From an uncultured Oscillospiraceae bacterium (GTDB lineage Bacteria; Bacillota; Clostridia; Oscillospirales; Oscillospiraceae): a DNA stretch of 64,000 nt. The stretch's first letter is position 1. Each line of letters starts with the position of its first letter. The notes under the pieces were generated by a model. That model had not been told where the DNA came from. It saw nothing but the letters and a program-made list of their open reading frames with translations, and searched no databases. Below are positions 41,077 through 50,107 of the stretch, piece after piece. The position numbers and the translations under genes were made by a program. The DNA lies in contig CALXDD010000003.1 of assembly GCA_944386985.1 (NCBI GenBank), forward strand, positions 81,036 through 145,035. The letters are read 5' to 3'.

Positions 41077-42813
41077 TTAAATATATTGTTGGGTGTTCAC
41101 ATCGATAATGCCTCTCGTGGTGAGCCGCAGGGTAGGGATCACCGGCAGGGCCATGAAGCTGAGAGTCATGAAGGGGTCGATGCCAGGGTTCACCCCCTGA
41201 CGGAAGGCTGCCGCTTTGGCGTCCTCCAGATCCCGGTTCACATGCTCCAGGGTGTCCTCGCTCATAATGCCGGCGATAGCCAGCACCACCTCAGCAGCGG
41301 GGGCGCCGTCCTTCCACACCACGATGCCGCCCCGACTCTGCACCACCCGGTTCACCGCATCGGCCATGGACTGCTCGTCCGTGCCCACCACGATGATGTT
41401 GTGGGAGTCGTGGGAGATGCTGGTGGCCACCGCTCCCTCCTTCAGGCCGTAGCCCTGGAGATAGCCGATGCCGATGTGGTGGGTGTTCTTATGCCGCTCG
41501 ATGACCGCCACCTTCAGGATATCCTTCTCTACGTCGATGGCCTGGGCATAGCCCTTGTCCTCGGTGAGAATCTCCCCATCCACCAGACCGATAACGCCCC
41601 GGGGCCGGGGATCTGCAAAGTCCTGGGCGGTAAGGGGCGCCACATGGAAAGTGTCCAGGGCCCGGCGGGCCAGGTTGGGATCTACCTGGGAGACCTCGAA
41701 GTCCTTCAGCTTGCCGTCGCTGTACATGAGCTCGCCCAGCTTGAAGACCTTTTCAATGTGGAAGTCCTGGAAGTTGTCAATGACCACGATGTCCGCCAGA
41801 TAGCCGGGGGCGATGGCGCCCCGGTTGTTCAGAAGGAAATAACGGGCGGCGTTGAGACATGCCACTTTCACTGCCAGAACGGGGTCCACTCCGGCCCTGA
41901 TGGCGTTTTTCACCAGATAGTCGATATGCCCCTTCTCCAAAAGGTCGCTGGGGTGCTTGTCGTCGCAGCAGAACATGCACCGGTCGGCGTACTGGGGGGT
42001 GAGCAGGGGCAGCAGGGCCTCCAGATTCCGGGCGGCGGTGCCCTCCCGGATCATGATGTACTGGCCCATCTCCAGCTTCCGCAGAGCGTCCTCAAAGCTG
42101 TAGCACTCGTGGTCGGAGTAGACGCCGGAGGCCACATAGGCGTTGAGGTCGTAGCCGGTGATGCCGGGGGCGTGGCCGTCGATCTTCTTGTGGTGGGCCT
42201 GGGCCGCCACGATCTTCTCCAGCACCTGGGAGTCTCCGGCAATGTCCCCCACATAGTTCATCATCTCCGCCAGACCCTGGACCCGGGGATGCTCGTAGAA
42301 GGAGTCGATGGAGCGGTAGTCCAGCACCGCGCCGCTCTCGTCCATGGGGGTGGCGGGGACGCAGGAGGGCAGCATAAAGCGCACGTCCACCGGCAGGTCC
42401 TCGGTGGCCTGGAGCATATACTCAATGCCGTCGGTCCCCATGACATTAGCGATCTCGTGGGGGTCAGTGATCACCGTAGTAGTGCCGTGGGGCAGCACCG
42501 CCTTGGCAAACTCCTTGGGGGAGACCATGGCGCTCTCCAGGTGGATGTGGGCGTCAATAAAGCCGGGGAGCAGCAGCTTTCCGGTGAGATCCAGCTCCTC
42601 TGTCCCCTGATAGGGACAGCCGATGCCCACGATCAGCCCCTCCGCCACGGCGATGTCCCCCGTACAGATCTGATTGGAGAACACGTTGACATAGGAGGCG
42701 TTCTTCAGCACCAAATCCGCCTTCTCCCGACCGGCAGCCACATTGACAATCCGCTGCTTTCTTGCCAGCATGCGGTTGATTTTTCCTGTGTAACTCTCCT
42801 GATGGATACCCAT
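41077..42813 (-). CDS. ade: Adenine deaminase
   Basis: A 578-residue metal-dependent amidohydrolase converting adenine to hypoxanthine in purine salvage. The start is the ATG at 42813 (AAGAAGG upstream). The metal site is in PGFIDAHIHLESAMVSP, with further ligands in TDPHEIANVMG, GHAPGITG and SDHE. The C-terminal domain contains ISHDSHNIIVVG, typical of Ade. Length matches the family. It is monocistronic; I see no purine riboswitch in the upstream region. Confidence 0.94.
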   Translation of the reverse strand: MGIHQESYTGKINRMLARKQRIVNVAAGREKADLVLKNASYVNVFSNQICTGDIAVAEGLIVGIGCPYQGTEELDLTGKLLLPGFIDAHIHLESAMVSPKEFAKAVLPHGTTTVITDPHEIANVMGTDGIEYMLQATEDLPVDVRFMLPSCVPATPMDESGAVLDYRSIDSFYEHPRVQGLAEMMNYVGDIAGDSQVLEKIVAAQAHHKKIDGHAPGITGYDLNAYVASGVYSDHECYSFEDALRKLEMGQYIMIREGTAARNLEALLPLLTPQYADRCMFCCDDKHPSDLLEKGHIDYLVKNAIRAGVDPVLAVKVACLNAARYFLLNNRGAIAPGYLADIVVIDNFQDFHIEKVFKLGELMYSDGKLKDFEVSQVDPNLARRALDTFHVAPLTAQDFADPRPRGVIGLVDGEILTEDKGYAQAIDVEKDILKVAVIERHKNTHHIGIGYLQGYGLKEGAVATSISHDSHNIIVVGTDEQSMADAVNRVVQSRGGIVVWKDGAPAAEVVLAIAGIMSEDTLEHVNRDLEDAKAAAFRQGVNPGIDPFMTLSFMALPVIPTLRLTTRGIIDVNTQQYI

Positions 42814-42913
42814 TGCGGCACCTTCTTTCTTTTTGATTGTTACCCGCCAGCATACCACAAAGTAGTGGAAATGTCCATTCAAACCCGACGAAAATTTATA
42901 AATTCTGGTCAAT

Positions 42914-43174
42914 ATGCATATCTCCCTGCCGTTGACAGAAGGCCCGGCAGAGCGGAAAACGCGGAAGCGAGGTCCCCGGGGGCGGATGGGGAAGGGGCAA
43001 TCCTATGGCGGTCCGGCAGACGGCGGCGACAGGTTTACCGTCACCTTCCCAGTGGGGGCGCAAAACTGTCCGGACCGTTTCGCTCTGTGCCTGGTCCCCA
43101 TTGCATGTACCGGCTGCCTCATTCCCTCCACCTGGTGCGCCATTATGGAACGGCTCAGGGAAAACGACGACTGA
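42914..43174 (+). CDS. Doubtful small frame, 86 codons
   Basis: An open frame with G/C-rich third positions and a cysteine-containing end (ALCLVPIACTGCLIPSTWC). No ribosome binding site precedes the ATG, and the other strand is open over the same stretch. It may be a small protein or chance in G+C-rich DNA; nothing links it to a known family. Confidence 0.2.
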   Translation: MHISLPLTEGPAERKTRKRGPRGRMGKGQSYGGPADGGDRFTVTFPVGAQNCPDRFALCLVPIACTGCLIPSTWCAIMERLRENDD

Positions 43175-43408
43175 TATGGGCAAAAAGAGCCGCGGAGACC
43201 GCGCTCAGGGGCGTTTTTATAGGAAAATCGGAAGGTTTTTTCGTCGAAAACCGGGGAGAAGCCGCCATTTTGCATTTTTGTCATTCCATGAAAAAATACA
43301 AAAATTATTCGTCTCAATTTTGTCACTGTTGTTACGATTTGTAACTATTTATAAAAAAGGTTCCACAAAAAACACGAAAAAGGTGAGTGATTTTTTGACG
43401 AAAATTGT

Positions 43409-43417
43409 TTCGACAAA
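43409..43417 (-). promoter_or_regulatory. Putative Spo0A binding site upstream of the G5/3D gene
   Basis: TTCGACAAA is an exact minus-strand 0A box, 21 bp upstream of the -35 element of the next promoter. A one-mismatch TTTGACGAA lies at about 43394. Confidence 0.5.
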
Positions 43418-43438
43418 AAATGATATGAGCCTAAAAAC

Positions 43439-43467
43439 TTGACAAATAGGCAAAAGTACGTTATACT
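43439..43467 (+). promoter_or_regulatory. Sigma-A promoter of the G5/3D gene
   Basis: TTGACA (43439-43444), 17 bp, TATACT (43462-43467). A leader of roughly 85 bases follows before the start codon. Confidence 0.75.
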
Positions 43468-43558
43468 CACCACAGTTTTTTGAATGGTAACAAAAGTTAC
43501 AAACCCTTTGAAAAGGTATGAAACAGTTGCCGCAAAGAACCAATAGGAGGTTATCACT

Positions 43559-44590
43559 ATGCTTACCAACAGCAATCGGGCGAGAGACTTCCGCAATAAA
43601 CGCGTGTGGGCCTTTTCAGCCGCCGTCGTGCTGGCGGCACTGGCCATCCCCACATCTTCCTCTGGCTTTGTCGCCGCCGCTGATTTGAACAGCACGCAGT
43701 CCGGCATTGTTCAGATGGAGGATCTGACATCGAATGTCTATCTCGCCAACGGTGCAAAGCTGACCGCTCAGCAGGACGGAAACGAGGTTCTGCTGAAGGC
43801 TGGTCAGGAGGTCATTATTCATTATAATGGAACGGATCTGGTAGAGACCGCTCAGGACGAGACGGTTGCCATCCTGCTGGAGCGGCTGGGCATTGAGCCC
43901 GGTCCTTTGGATATGGTGGCGGTGGAGGACGCGGACAGCGCCTCTGTCCAGATCCATGTGGGATCCAATGTTGTGCTCTATGACCGGGTGGAGACGGTGA
44001 CGGAAAGTCCCGTTACCTATGTGTACAACGACGTGCTCCCCACCTGGAGCGAGACCGTGCTCCAGCAGGGCAAGGACGGCGTCCACACCGAAGTCTATGA
44101 GGTGGTCTACAGCAACGGCAGGGAGGTCTCCCGCCAGCTGGTAGAGGAGACGGATACCCAGGCTACCAAGACCGTCATTGAGAAGGGCACTCTCAGTAAC
44201 TTTGCCCCCAACGACGCCGCGGTCGCCGACATCGTGAAGAACGGCGACGGCACCGGAAAGATCGTTCTGGAGAACGGTCAGGAGCTGACGTTCAACCGGA
44301 CGTTGGACATGAGGGCAACCGCCTACACCACCGGCGATCCCGGTGTGGGTACCATCACCGCCTCGGGCACCACGGTCCGGGTGGGGACGGTGGCGGTGGA
44401 CCGCTCCCAGATCCCCTTCGGCACCAAGATGTATGTGGTGTCCAACGACGGGGCCTACCTCTACGGCTTCTCCATTGCGGAGGATACCGGCGGAGCGATC
44501 CGGCCCAATCGGATCGATCTTTACTTTGAGACCTATGAGCAATGTATCAACTTCGGAGTGCGTAACTGCACCGTATACATTCTCGACTGA
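43559..44590 (+). CDS. Exported G5 and 3D domain protein (YabE/Rpf-like)
   Basis: A 343-residue exported protein with AGGAGG 8 bases before the ATG. A signal peptide (about residues 1-41) is followed by a ubiquitin-like DUF348 repeat region (about 50-135), a G5 domain (about 140-225) and a 3D domain (about 245-342). The 3D domain has the expected Asp residues in AEDTGGAIRPNRIDLYF and folds like MltA, suggesting lytic transglycosylase activity on peptidoglycan. The family includes Bacillus YabE/YocH and is often induced during growth restart. It is monocistronic, with a terminator. Confidence 0.92.
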   Translation: MLTNSNRARDFRNKRVWAFSAAVVLAALAIPTSSSGFVAAADLNSTQSGIVQMEDLTSNVYLANGAKLTAQQDGNEVLLKAGQEVIIHYNGTDLVETAQDETVAILLERLGIEPGPLDMVAVEDADSASVQIHVGSNVVLYDRVETVTESPVTYVYNDVLPTWSETVLQQGKDGVHTEVYEVVYSNGREVSRQLVEETDTQATKTVIEKGTLSNFAPNDAAVADIVKNGDGTGKIVLENGQELTFNRTLDMRATAYTTGDPGVGTITASGTTVRVGTVAVDRSQIPFGTKMYVVSNDGAYLYGFSIAEDTGGAIRPNRIDLYFETYEQCINFGVRNCTVYILD

Positions 44591-44611
44591 ATCGAACAGA
44601 GCAGATGACTT

Positions 44612-44654
44612 GGCCCCGGGCCGCCATTGGCGGTCCGGGGCCGCACCGTTTTTT
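44612..44654 (+). terminator. Terminator after the G5/3D gene
   Basis: A 14-bp stem (44612-44625 with 44629-44642, one mismatch) is followed six bases later by TTTTTT. Confidence 0.85.
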
Positions 44655-44694
44655 CCTCGAATAGGGAAGTGCGATGCACCGGAAGACGAAGGAG

Positions 44695-45774
44695 TTACAT
44701 CCACAGCCGAAAGACTCCGCTGTCGTGAAGCTGCTTGAAAAACAGCAGCAGCACCGGCAGAAGGAGCATCCCTCCTACACCGAAAAAGGAAAACCCTACA
44801 TACATGGCCAAAAGAGCCGTCAGCGGCGGCAGCCCCGCCTGTGCCGCCATAACCCGCGGTTCCAAGAGGCTCCGCACCAGCAGAATCATGGCGTACAGCG
44901 CCAGCAGCGCCACTCCCATGGGCACGCTGTCCAGCAAAATGTGGTACAGCCCCCAGGGTACCAGCACGGTCCCTGCCCCCAGCACCGGCAAAGCGTCCAC
45001 CAGCGCCACCAGCACCGCCGCCAGCAGAGCATACTCCAGCTTCATATACCAGAACCCCAAGAGCAGCATCACAAAGGTTACAAAGCACAGAAAGCTCTCC
45101 GCCTTCAGCCACTTCCAGAAGGTGCTGCGAAAACAGGCCGCGATCTCGTGGAGGGCGTGCTGCCACCGCTTGGGCGTCTGGCGGCGGAGAAAGGCCGTGA
45201 TCTCTGGATAGGTCATGGTAGTGAGGTAGGCTGCCAGTATGGTGGTGAAGAGAAACAGCAGCAGCCGGGGGACTCCTGCCGCGGCGGAGGAGGCCCATCC
45301 GAGAGCTTTCCCCGACAGCTCCCCGGCCAGGGAGATTCCCTCTTCCGACAGCTGTGCCAGCGCTCCCTCCAGCCAGCTTCGGACCTCCCGGGGGCAGGAG
45401 CGGAGAAACCCCTCATACCGCTCCTCCGCACGCTCCATCAGCGCAGGCAGCGCCTCCAGAGCGCGGGGCAGCTCCTCCAGCCACCCGGCGGCCTCCCGCC
45501 ACAGCCGGATCGTCCCCCATCCCAGCACTGCCAGAAGCAGTCCCAGCAGCACTGTGGTCAGCACCACCGCAACAAAGCCACGCCGCAGCCCCAGCCGCCG
45601 GCTGCCCCACCGCACCGCCGGTTCCAGAAGCACAGCTGTCCCCAGGGCGATGACAAAGGGCAGTAAAGGGGCCAGTAAAAACCGCAGCGCCAGATATCCA
45701 AGAGCGGCCGCCAATAGCAATTTCCACCACCTGTTGTGCAATGCCGACAATCCTCCTCCACAAGATGCTGTCAA
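44695..45774 (-). CDS. ytvI: AI-2E family transporter, sporulation protein YtvI-like
   Basis: A 359-residue integral membrane protein with about eight helices. A long soluble loop (about residues 75-155) lies between helices, and the C-terminal part has the family segments LVDALPVLGAGTVLVPWG and LLEPRVMAAQ followed by GLPPLTALLAMYVGF. The length and loop fit YtvI, a sporulation protein of the AI-2E/PerM superfamily. GGAGGAGG occurs inside the first codons, so a TTG at 45741 may be the true start. Confidence 0.85.
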   Translation of the reverse strand: MTASCGGGLSALHNRWWKLLLAAALGYLALRFLLAPLLPFVIALGTAVLLEPAVRWGSRRLGLRRGFVAVVLTTVLLGLLLAVLGWGTIRLWREAAGWLEELPRALEALPALMERAEERYEGFLRSCPREVRSWLEGALAQLSEEGISLAGELSGKALGWASSAAAGVPRLLLFLFTTILAAYLTTMTYPEITAFLRRQTPKRWQHALHEIAACFRSTFWKWLKAESFLCFVTFVMLLLGFWYMKLEYALLAAVLVALVDALPVLGAGTVLVPWGLYHILLDSVPMGVALLALYAMILLVRSLLEPRVMAAQAGLPPLTALLAMYVGFSFFGVGGMLLLPVLLLFFKQLHDSGVFRLWM

Positions 45775-45863
45775 AAACTGTTTGATTTTACCTGTTGCGC
45801 GTTAAGGACAGATGTGCTACACTGGTAGACACAAAAGACAACTGCACGCGGGAGGTGCACAAC

Positions 45864-46304
45864 TTGAGCAGTAAAACCAAATTTTATATTGTGGCGGCAG
45901 ATGCGCTCCCCGAAATTTTCATCAAAGTGGCGGAGGCCAAGCGAATGCTGCAGACCGGCGAGGCGGCCACCGTAGGCGGCGCCACCCGGAAAGTCGGCAT
46001 CAGCCGCAGCGCTTTCTATAAATACAAGGATTCCGTTCAGCCCTTCAATAACATGAAGGCGGGCCACATCATCACCTTCTACGCCATGCTGAAGGACAAT
46101 CCCGGTGTGCTGAGCAGCATCCTTTCTATTTTTGCCTCCTCGGGCGCGAATATTCTGACCATCAATCAGAGTATTCCCACCAATGGCTGCGCGGCGGTGA
46201 CCATTTCGGCGGAGACGTCGGAGATGGAGATCACATTGGAGGATCTGATCGCCCGGGCGTCTGCGGCGGCAGGCGTGGTCAAATTTGAAATTCTGGCGGG
46301 CTGA
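45864..46304 (+). CDS. PheB-like ACT domain protein
   Basis: A 146-residue protein starting at TTG 45864, which has GGGAGGTG six bases upstream; the longer frame has no such site. The first 70 residues form a helical domain (EATVGGATRKVGISRSAFYKYKD-like segment at about 35-57), and the rest is an ACT domain (about 72-146; LKDNPGVLSSILSIFASSGANI contains its ligand helix). This is the PheB/YszB type. It lies 38 bases before hom, which lacks its own ACT domain, so it may supply amino-acid feedback control (inference). Confidence 0.88.
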   Translation: MSSKTKFYIVAADALPEIFIKVAEAKRMLQTGEAATVGGATRKVGISRSAFYKYKDSVQPFNNMKAGHIITFYAMLKDNPGVLSSILSIFASSGANILTINQSIPTNGCAAVTISAETSEMEITLEDLIARASAAAGVVKFEILAG

Positions 46305-46342
46305 GTCCCCCTTATGACAGACAGAGAAGGAGTCGTATTGTT

Positions 46343-47524
46343 ATGGCTAAGATCGCAATTATGGGCTTTGGTACGGTAGGCGCCGGCGTGGCCGAGGTAC
46401 TCCGCCTCAACGGAGAGCAGATGTCCGCGGCACTGGGCGAAGAGCTCTCCCTCAAGTATATTCTGGATGTCCGGGATTTTTCCGACAGTCCCTATGCGGA
46501 TAAAATGATCAAGGACTTCTCCATCATCGAAAACGACGATGAAGTGGAGGTGGTGGTGGAGTCCATCGGCGGCAAAGGCGTGGCTCTGGACTTCACCCGC
46601 CGCGCCCTCCAGGCCGGGAAGCATGTGGTGACCTCCAATAAGGAGCTGGTGGCCACCCACGGCAAGGAACTGCTGGCCATCGCCAAGGCCCGCAATGTGA
46701 ACTATCTCTTCGAGGCCAGCGTGGGCGGCGGCATTCCCGTGCTGCGCTCCATGTTCCAGGAGCTGGCCACCAACCAGATTGAAGAAGTTGTGGGTATCCT
46801 CAACGGCACCACCAACTACATCCTCACCCGGATGGAGAAGGCCGGTATCTCCTGCGCCGATGCGGTGAAGGAGGCCCAGCAGAAGGGCTATGCCGAAAAA
46901 GACCCCACCGCCGATGTGGAGGGCATCGACGCCTGCCGCAAGATCTGCATTCTCTCCGATCTGGCCTTTGGCAAGGAGGTGGCTCCGGAGAATGTCAGCG
47001 CTGAGGGTATCACCAACATTCACCGGCAGGATGTGGATATCGCCGCCTCCGCCGGTTATCAGATCAAGCTCCTGGGTCATGCCATGCGGCTCCCCGATGG
47101 GAAGCAGGCGGCCTATGTGGCCCCCCATCTGGTACCGGAGAGCTGCCCCCTGGCTCCCGTCAGCGATGTGTTCAACGCCATTATCATCCGGGGCAACGCC
47201 GTAGGCGATGTGATGTTCTACGGCCGGGGCGCCGGAGATCTGCCCACCGCCTCCGCCGTCCTCAGCGATGTGATGGACGCCCTCAATCACCGGGAGAAGC
47301 GGCGGAACCTGGGCTGGAGCCAGAGCGCGGATCTGGTGGCTGCCGACGATCTGGTCATGCGCTGGTACCTCCGGGGAGACTTCTCTCTGGACGCTGCCAG
47401 GGCTGCCTGCGGCGAGGTGGAGGAACTGGCCCCGGGCGCGGTGCTTACCGCTCCCATGACCGGCGTAGCTGCCAAGGAGGCCGCCAAGGCTCTTGGTGCC
47501 GCGGCCATGCTCCGGGTATTATAA
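46343..47524 (+). CDS. hom: Homoserine dehydrogenase
   Basis: A 393-residue enzyme reducing aspartate semialdehyde to homoserine, for threonine and methionine synthesis. The N-terminal Rossmann fold has GFGTVGAGV (about residues 8-16); the catalytic region has ILNGTTNYILTRM and the conserved YAEKDPTADVEGIDA. It ends after the catalytic domain, without the C-terminal ACT domain found in the 430-residue enzymes such as that of B. subtilis. A PheB-like ACT protein is encoded just upstream and aspartate kinase just downstream. Confidence 0.95.
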   Translation: MAKIAIMGFGTVGAGVAEVLRLNGEQMSAALGEELSLKYILDVRDFSDSPYADKMIKDFSIIENDDEVEVVVESIGGKGVALDFTRRALQAGKHVVTSNKELVATHGKELLAIAKARNVNYLFEASVGGGIPVLRSMFQELATNQIEEVVGILNGTTNYILTRMEKAGISCADAVKEAQQKGYAEKDPTADVEGIDACRKICILSDLAFGKEVAPENVSAEGITNIHRQDVDIAASAGYQIKLLGHAMRLPDGKQAAYVAPHLVPESCPLAPVSDVFNAIIIRGNAVGDVMFYGRGAGDLPTASAVLSDVMDALNHREKRRNLGWSQSADLVAADDLVMRWYLRGDFSLDAARAACGEVEELAPGAVLTAPMTGVAAKEAAKALGAAAMLRVL

Positions 47525-47580
47525 TGGAATAGCCCCGTGGGGGCCTATGTTCGAGATGAAGGAAAGAAGGTAGTTAAGAA

Positions 47581-48795
47581 GTGAAACTGATTGTTCAGAA
47601 ATTCGGCGGAAGCTCTGTCCGGGATGCTCAGCGCATTCAGAATGTGGCCGGTATCATCGCCGACACCTATAAAGCAGGCAACAATGTGATCGTGGTCCTG
47701 TCCGCCCAGGGCGACACTACTGACGATCTCATTGCCAAGGCCGCGGAGATCAGCGACAACCCCTCCAAGCGGGAGATGGATATGCTGCTGTCCACCGGCG
47801 AGCAGATCTCCATCGCCCTGTGCGCCATGGCGCTGGAGAAGATGGGTGTTCCCGCCGTGTCTCTGGCCGCCTGGCAGGTGGGTATCCAGACCAACCGGAC
47901 CTACTCCAACGCCCGCATCAAGCGCATTGACCGTGAGCGCATCCAGAGCGAGCTGGACCGCAAGAAGGTGGTGCTGGTGGCCGGCTTCCAGGGTGTCAAC
48001 CGCTACGGCGATATCACCACTCTTGGCCGCGGCGGCTCCGACACCAGCGCCGTGGCGCTGGCTGCGGCTTTCGGTGCGGATCTCTGCCAGATCTATACCG
48101 ATGTGGACGGTGTGTACACCACAGATCCCCGCATTGTTCCCAACGCCCTGAAGCTGCCGGAGATTACCTATGACGAGATGCTGGAGCTGGCCAGCCAGGG
48201 CGCTCAGGTGCTCCACAACCGCAGCGTGGAGCTGGCGAAGAAATATAATGTGAATATGGAAGTTGTGTCCAGCTTGGAGAGAAAGCCCGGCACAAAAGTC
48301 AAGGAGGTAGCAAAAATGGAAAAGAGCAATATCGCCGGTGTGGCGAAGGATATGAACCTGGCCCGGATCGCTCTGGTGGGTCTGCAGCACACCCCCGGCG
48401 TGGCCTTCAAGATCTTCTCCCTGCTGGGTCAGGCCCGGATCAACGTGGACACCATCATCCAGTCCATCGGCCGCGAGGAGAACAAGGACATCTCCTTCAC
48501 CCTGCCCAAGGGCAGCGTCAAGGAGGCCATTGCCCTGCTGGAGGACAACAAGGAGGCTCTCGGCTTCGACCACATCACCGTGGACGACAAGATTGCCAAG
48601 GTGTCCATCGTGGGAGCCGGCATCATGACCACTCCCGGTGTGGCCGCCAAGATGTTTGAGGCCCTGTATGATGCCAACATCAACATCCAGATGATCAACA
48701 CCAGTGAGATTCGCGTCAGCGTTCTGATCGATGAGGAGGACGCCAACCGTGCGGTGAAGGCTGTCCACGACCGCTTTTTCGGCAACGAGGAGTAA
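47581..48795 (+). CDS. lysC: Aspartate kinase
   Basis: A 404-residue aspartokinase starting at GTG 47581. The kinase domain begins KFGGSSV and contains LGRGGSDTSAVALAAA; two ACT domains follow (about residues 265-404), giving lysine/threonine feedback control. At codon 246 an in-frame ATG (48316) follows AAGGAGG at ideal distance, predicting a separate 159-residue beta subunit as in Bacillus aspartokinase II. It lies 56 bases after hom, in one operon with hom and the ACT protein. Confidence 0.95.
   Translation: MKLIVQKFGGSSVRDAQRIQNVAGIIADTYKAGNNVIVVLSAQGDTTDDLIAKAAEISDNPSKREMDMLLSTGEQISIALCAMALEKMGVPAVSLAAWQVGIQTNRTYSNARIKRIDRERIQSELDRKKVVLVAGFQGVNRYGDITTLGRGGSDTSAVALAAAFGADLCQIYTDVDGVYTTDPRIVPNALKLPEITYDEMLELASQGAQVLHNRSVELAKKYNVNMEVVSSLERKPGTKVKEVAKMEKSNIAGVAKDMNLARIALVGLQHTPGVAFKIFSLLGQARINVDTIIQSIGREENKDISFTLPKGSVKEAIALLEDNKEALGFDHITVDDKIAKVSIVGAGIMTTPGVAAKMFEALYDANINIQMINTSEIRVSVLIDEEDANRAVKAVHDRFFGNEE
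48301..48318 (+). promoter_or_regulatory. Internal ribosome binding site and start for the LysC beta subunit
   Basis: AAGGAGG (48301-48307), eight bases, ATG (48316-48318), in frame with lysC, directly before the ACT domains. The product would be residues 246-404. Confidence 0.7.
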
Positions 48796-48809
48796 GAGAG
48801 AACATACGG

Positions 48810-48847
48810 AAAGCCGCCCATTCCGAGTATTGGAAGTGGGCGGCTTT
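48810..48847 (+). terminator. Terminator after lysC
   Basis: AAAGCCGCCCATTCC (48810-48824) pairs with 48832-48847 (one bulge); the 3' arm runs into TTTTT. Confidence 0.88.
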
Positions 48848-48972
48848 TTATATCTTCTGATAGGGAAAGCCCCTTTGACCACCAGAGGAGTACATCGGCG
48901 TCATCATCTGTAAAACAGGGAGACAGCCCCTCGCCGGATGATAGGGGCAGCGGTACTGTTCTGCAAAGGGGC

Positions 48973-49016
48973 AAAAAGGGGAGGCCGCCGCAGAGTGCAC
49001 ACACTCTGCGGCGGCC
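48973..49016 (-). terminator. Terminator after lgt
   Basis: A 15-bp perfect stem (48983-48997 with 49002-49016). On the minus strand the T-run TTTTT (48973-48977) comes five bases after the stem, so efficiency may be reduced. Confidence 0.75.
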
Positions 49017-49027
49017 CTGAAGCGGAC

Positions 49028-50104
49028 TTATTCGTTCTTCATTTCCTGCTCGGTTTCCTTCTGAGAAGGAACTTCTTCTTTCTGGGGAGGAGTCGGTTCG
49101 GCCAGGGCGGCGTCATTTATGGGCGTCTCCGGCGTCTGCTCTCTGCGGGAAAGAAAATCCACTGCCTCCTCAGCGGAGGGGGCTGCCTGCCGTTGGGCTT
49201 GGAGCTGTTCCGCCTGAGCGGCCTCCGCTTTGGCCCGGCGATTTACAAAGAGATCCTCCGGGCTGGGGTGCCGCCGGCGCTTGACGATCAGCACCGTTAC
49301 CGCCGCGACAAACAGCATCAGGGACAGCGCCTGGGATACCCGGATGGGCTGGCCGAAGAAGGTCCAGTCGAAGAGGTAGAGACTGTCGGTGCGCAGCCCC
49401 TCGATCCAGAAGCGGCCGAAGGCGTACCAGGCGAAGTAGAAGCAGGCGTTCTCGCCGTCAAAGCTGCGGAATTTCGATACCACCCGCCACAAAATGAGAA
49501 AGCCGATCACGTTCCACAGGCTCTCATAGAGAAAGGTGGGGTGGACCTCGATGTACTCCGTGGCGGAGGTCCAAAGACGCATCCGCCAGGGAAGGGTGGT
49601 CTCCGCGCCGAAGGCCTCCCGGTTGATGAAGTTGCCCCACCGGCCGATGGCCTGCCCGATGAAGAGGCCCATGACCCCCACGTCCATCAGCGCTCCGATG
49701 GAGAGCTTTTTGGCTTTGGCAAAGAGAATCAGCACAATGACCGCGGCGATGATGCCGCCGTACACGGCGGCGCCGCCGTCCCAGATGGCCACCGCACGGC
49801 CCCAGTCCAGCTGGCCGTTCTCATCCAAATAGAGGTCCAGATAGAAGAGCACATAGTAAAGCCGGGCGCCGATGAGGCTGAAGGGCAGCACCCAGATCAC
49901 AAACTCATAGAGATTGTCCTCGGTGATGCCGTACTTGGGGGCCTGTTTGGCGCAGAAGAGCACCGCCAGGATGACCCCCAGGGAGATGAGGACGCCGTAC
50001 CAGTAGACGCCGTTTCCGATGTCCAGGAGCTTGGGGTCCGGGTTGATGGACCAGTCCCCGAACAGCCCGGGAAAGCTGATGGGCATGTCCTGCAATGCAT
50101 GCAT
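49028..50104 (-). CDS. lgt: Prolipoprotein diacylglyceryl transferase with long C-terminal tail
   Basis: A 358-residue membrane enzyme that transfers diacylglyceryl to the lipobox cysteine of prolipoproteins. Seven helices are expected; the Lgt signature is in FIGQAIGRWGNFINREAFG (about residues 148-166), with HPTFLYESLWN after it. The usual protein ends near residue 275; here about 75 extra residues rich in Ala, Gln, Glu and Pro follow the last helix, on the cytoplasmic side. It starts 3 bases after the M16 peptidase stop. Confidence 0.94.
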   Translation of the reverse strand: MHALQDMPISFPGLFGDWSINPDPKLLDIGNGVYWYGVLISLGVILAVLFCAKQAPKYGITEDNLYEFVIWVLPFSLIGARLYYVLFYLDLYLDENGQLDWGRAVAIWDGGAAVYGGIIAAVIVLILFAKAKKLSIGALMDVGVMGLFIGQAIGRWGNFINREAFGAETTLPWRMRLWTSATEYIEVHPTFLYESLWNVIGFLILWRVVSKFRSFDGENACFYFAWYAFGRFWIEGLRTDSLYLFDWTFFGQPIRVSQALSLMLFVAAVTVLIVKRRRHPSPEDLFVNRRAKAEAAQAEQLQAQRQAAPSAEEAVDFLSRREQTPETPINDAALAEPTPPQKEEVPSQKETEQEMKNE

Positions 50105-50107
50105 GAC

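Larger units (their letters stand above)
42814..43558. other. 745-bp intergenic region between ade and the G5/3D gene
   Basis: The left half (42900-43190) is G+C-rich and contains a low-confidence 86-codon frame (42914-43174). The right half is A+T-rich and holds an exact 0A box (43409-43417) and a strong promoter (43439-43467). Near matches to the 0A box occur at about 43228 and 43392. No RNA gene or riboswitch is recognised. Confidence 0.6.

Noticed and set aside
41086-43344. Long plus-strand open frame (752 codons) opposite adenine deaminase
   Set aside because: It is antisense to ade, which has all expected metal-binding motifs, and it extends into intergenic DNA without coding character.
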